Shown here in pieces: positions 6,587 through 7,442 of a stretch of 7,442 nt of DNA. Under the pieces are notes generated by a model that ran no database searches, was not told the origin of the DNA, and saw only the letters and a program-made list of their open reading frames with translations. Origin of the DNA: Porticoccaceae bacterium (GTDB lineage Bacteria > Pseudomonadota > Gammaproteobacteria > Pseudomonadales > Porticoccaceae); NCBI GenBank assembly GCA_030741175.1, contig JASLVT010000055.1, forward strand, positions 1 to 7,442, in the 5' to 3' direction. Numbering within the stretch: the first letter of the stretch is position 1; each line of letters begins with the position of its first letter. The position numbers were made by a program, and so were the translations under genes.

Positions 6587-6645
6587 TGTGATCTGTTGCT
6601 CTATGCCAAATCTAAAACATAGTTATGTAAAACTGGAAAATAATA

Positions 6646-7074
6646 ATGATTAAAAAGCTGTGGGCATCACTTCAATTGCCAGAGGGTTGGTGGCGTAAAT
6701 TATCGCTGTTTGCAATATCTCTATTTTTTATCAATGTAGGCGTCGATCATTTCGTTAATCCCGATTTTTATTTAAATATAATGCCCCCTTCGTTCCCTCT
6801 GCATCATGAGGCGGTCTACATCAGTGGCGTGTTTGAGATAATTGGCGGTATCTGTATTTTAATTCCCTCGTTGCGACGTTTTACTGGCTGGGGGCTGTTG
6901 GCTCTGTTAGTGGCGGTTTATCCAGCAAATATATATATGGCGCTAAACCCTGAAGCATTTCCAGAAATTCCAGTTGTACTACTCTATATCAGACTGCTAT
7001 TTCAGTTTGTATTTTTCTACTGGGCCTACAGTATGACAAGGGACTCTTTCAATCCGAGTTTGGTAAACAGCTAG
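6646..7074 (+). CDS. DoxX-like four-helix membrane protein
   Basis: This 142-residue inner-membrane protein has four predicted helices at about 17-35, 55-74, 79-98 and 108-128, the usual length and topology of DoxX-like proteins. The conserved loop after helix 1 reads DHFVNPDFYLNIMPP (34-48), a hallmark of one bacterial DoxX subfamily, followed by SGVFEIIGGI (60-69) in helix 2 and YPANIYMALNP (92-102) at the end of helix 3. Members have been linked loosely to quinone or thiosulfate oxidation and oxidative stress, but this subfamily has no assigned reaction. A GGA (6635-6637) eight bases before the ATG is the only ribosome binding site seen. The esterase gene lies 121 bp upstream on the same strand with a possible weak terminator between them, so co-transcription is uncertain. 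Nothing in the sequence suggests truncation. Confidence 0.88.
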   Translation: MIKKLWASLQLPEGWWRKLSLFAISLFFINVGVDHFVNPDFYLNIMPPSFPLHHEAVYISGVFEIIGGICILIPSLRRFTGWGLLALLVAVYPANIYMALNPEAFPEIPVVLLYIRLLFQFVFFYWAYSMTRDSFNPSLVNS

Positions 7075-7442
7075 AAATAGATTGCTTGTGGTCAAAAATG
7101 ATAGTGTTGCCCAGTCTATATCATCTAAATCTGGCTCAGTTTTTAAGTTCTGTAAAAGCACATTAAATACAAATATTGCTACTCCGATATTGCTTGTCAA
7201 CTGAGATCCTATCTTTTGCTAAATCGCTATTTATACACAGTTTGGCGGTGTTGGCGTGAATATAATCTATTGCGATTTGTGCTTTTAAATTAATCCACAT
7301 CGTTGGTATTTTGATGACTTTTTGTCTTCGTGAGGCAGACCATATGGTCATGCTTTTAAGTTTACATCCAGTTGGCGTAGACCATAGTATAAGTCCAATA
7401 TTTACCTCTCAGACAGGCCGATATTAACGGCTAAGATCAAGG
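7075..7442. other. Intergenic stretch with no supportable gene
   Basis: These 368 AT-rich bases follow the DoxX-like gene. Short open frames on the minus strand (7351-7163 and 7200-6997) lack ribosome binding sites and resemble no family I know; the second overlaps the DoxX-like gene antisense. I see no tRNA, no known riboswitch core and no good terminator. The right end has a small hairpin, GCCG (7417-7420) with CGGC (7428-7431). The palindrome at 7338-7349 is listed separately. A regulatory region for a gene beyond the right edge is the simplest explanation. Confidence 0.5.
7338..7349. repeat. 12-bp perfect palindrome with a downstream repeated half
   Basis: GACCATATGGTC equals its own reverse complement. 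The pairing can extend to GCA (7335-7337) with TGC (7351-7353) across one bulged A, followed by TTTT, so a weak plus-strand hairpin terminator is one reading. The half-motif AGACCATA recurs at 7379-7386, 42 bp from its first occurrence at 7337-7344, which would suit protein binding on one face of the helix. Confidence 0.4.

Noticed and set aside
6997..7200. 67-codon minus-strand open frame
   Set aside because: Its C-terminal part is antisense to the DoxX-like gene, and it has no start signal or known domain.
7163..7351. 62-codon minus-strand open frame in the right-hand noncoding stretch
   Set aside because: There is no Shine-Dalgarno sequence before the ATG, no familiar motif, and it is AT-rich noncoding-like sequence. 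It could be a relic but nothing positive supports that.
7428..7440. A string near the right edge resembling the 5' part of U2 snRNA (GGCTAAGATCAAG)
   Set aside because: The match is too short and the surroundings are bacterial; it is coincidence.

Overview
The window reads as ordinary chromosome of a gammaproteobacterium, most likely a marine heterotroph of the Cellvibrionales/SAR92/OM60 kind. This is inferred from a base composition in the mid-40s % GC, a TrhO start, a YebC paralogue of the MGAQWKAK type seen in pseudomonads and relatives, an MsbA-related exporter, and an oxygenase pair typical of marine bacteria. I see no insertion sequence, phage gene, tRNA, rRNA or CRISPR array. The lineage assignment is an inference only.

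Layout. At the left edge the first 14 codons of a minus-strand gene are visible (43 down to 1); they match the N-terminus of TrhO, the tRNA U34 hydroxylase. A 273-bp divergent spacer follows. Then comes a tightly packed two-gene operon (317-1988): a gamma-butyrobetaine-hydroxylase-like Fe(II)/2-oxoglutarate oxygenase and, 1 nt later, a small HD-domain protein with the full six-ligand set of the diiron PhnZ/TmpB/MIOX-type oxygenases. After an 83-bp gap with a plausible sigma70 promoter lies a second operon (2072-4563): a YebC/TACO1-family protein and, 2 nt later, a single-chain MsbA-related ABC exporter. A 140-bp spacer leads to a large lipoprotein type-B carboxylesterase (4704-6524). After another 121 bp comes a four-helix DoxX-like membrane protein (6646-7074). 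The last 368 bp hold no gene I can support, but include a 12-bp perfect palindrome.

How the genes may work together. The oxygenase plus HD pair has the architecture of the TmpA/TmpB pathway. In TmpA/TmpB a 2OG enzyme hydroxylates the carbon next to phosphorus of a trimethylammonium phosphonate, and the HD diiron enzyme then cleaves the C-P bond. Metal ligands are intact in both proteins here. However, residues that read the quaternary ammonium group in gamma-butyrobetaine hydroxylase, and the two residues that gate the active site in PhnZ, appear replaced. The pair is therefore best described as a two-step non-heme iron pathway with an unassigned substrate, and it is the most promising lead in the window. 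The YebC-like protein and the exporter are probably co-transcribed but need not share a function. The esterase and the DoxX-like protein look like separate or loosely linked units.
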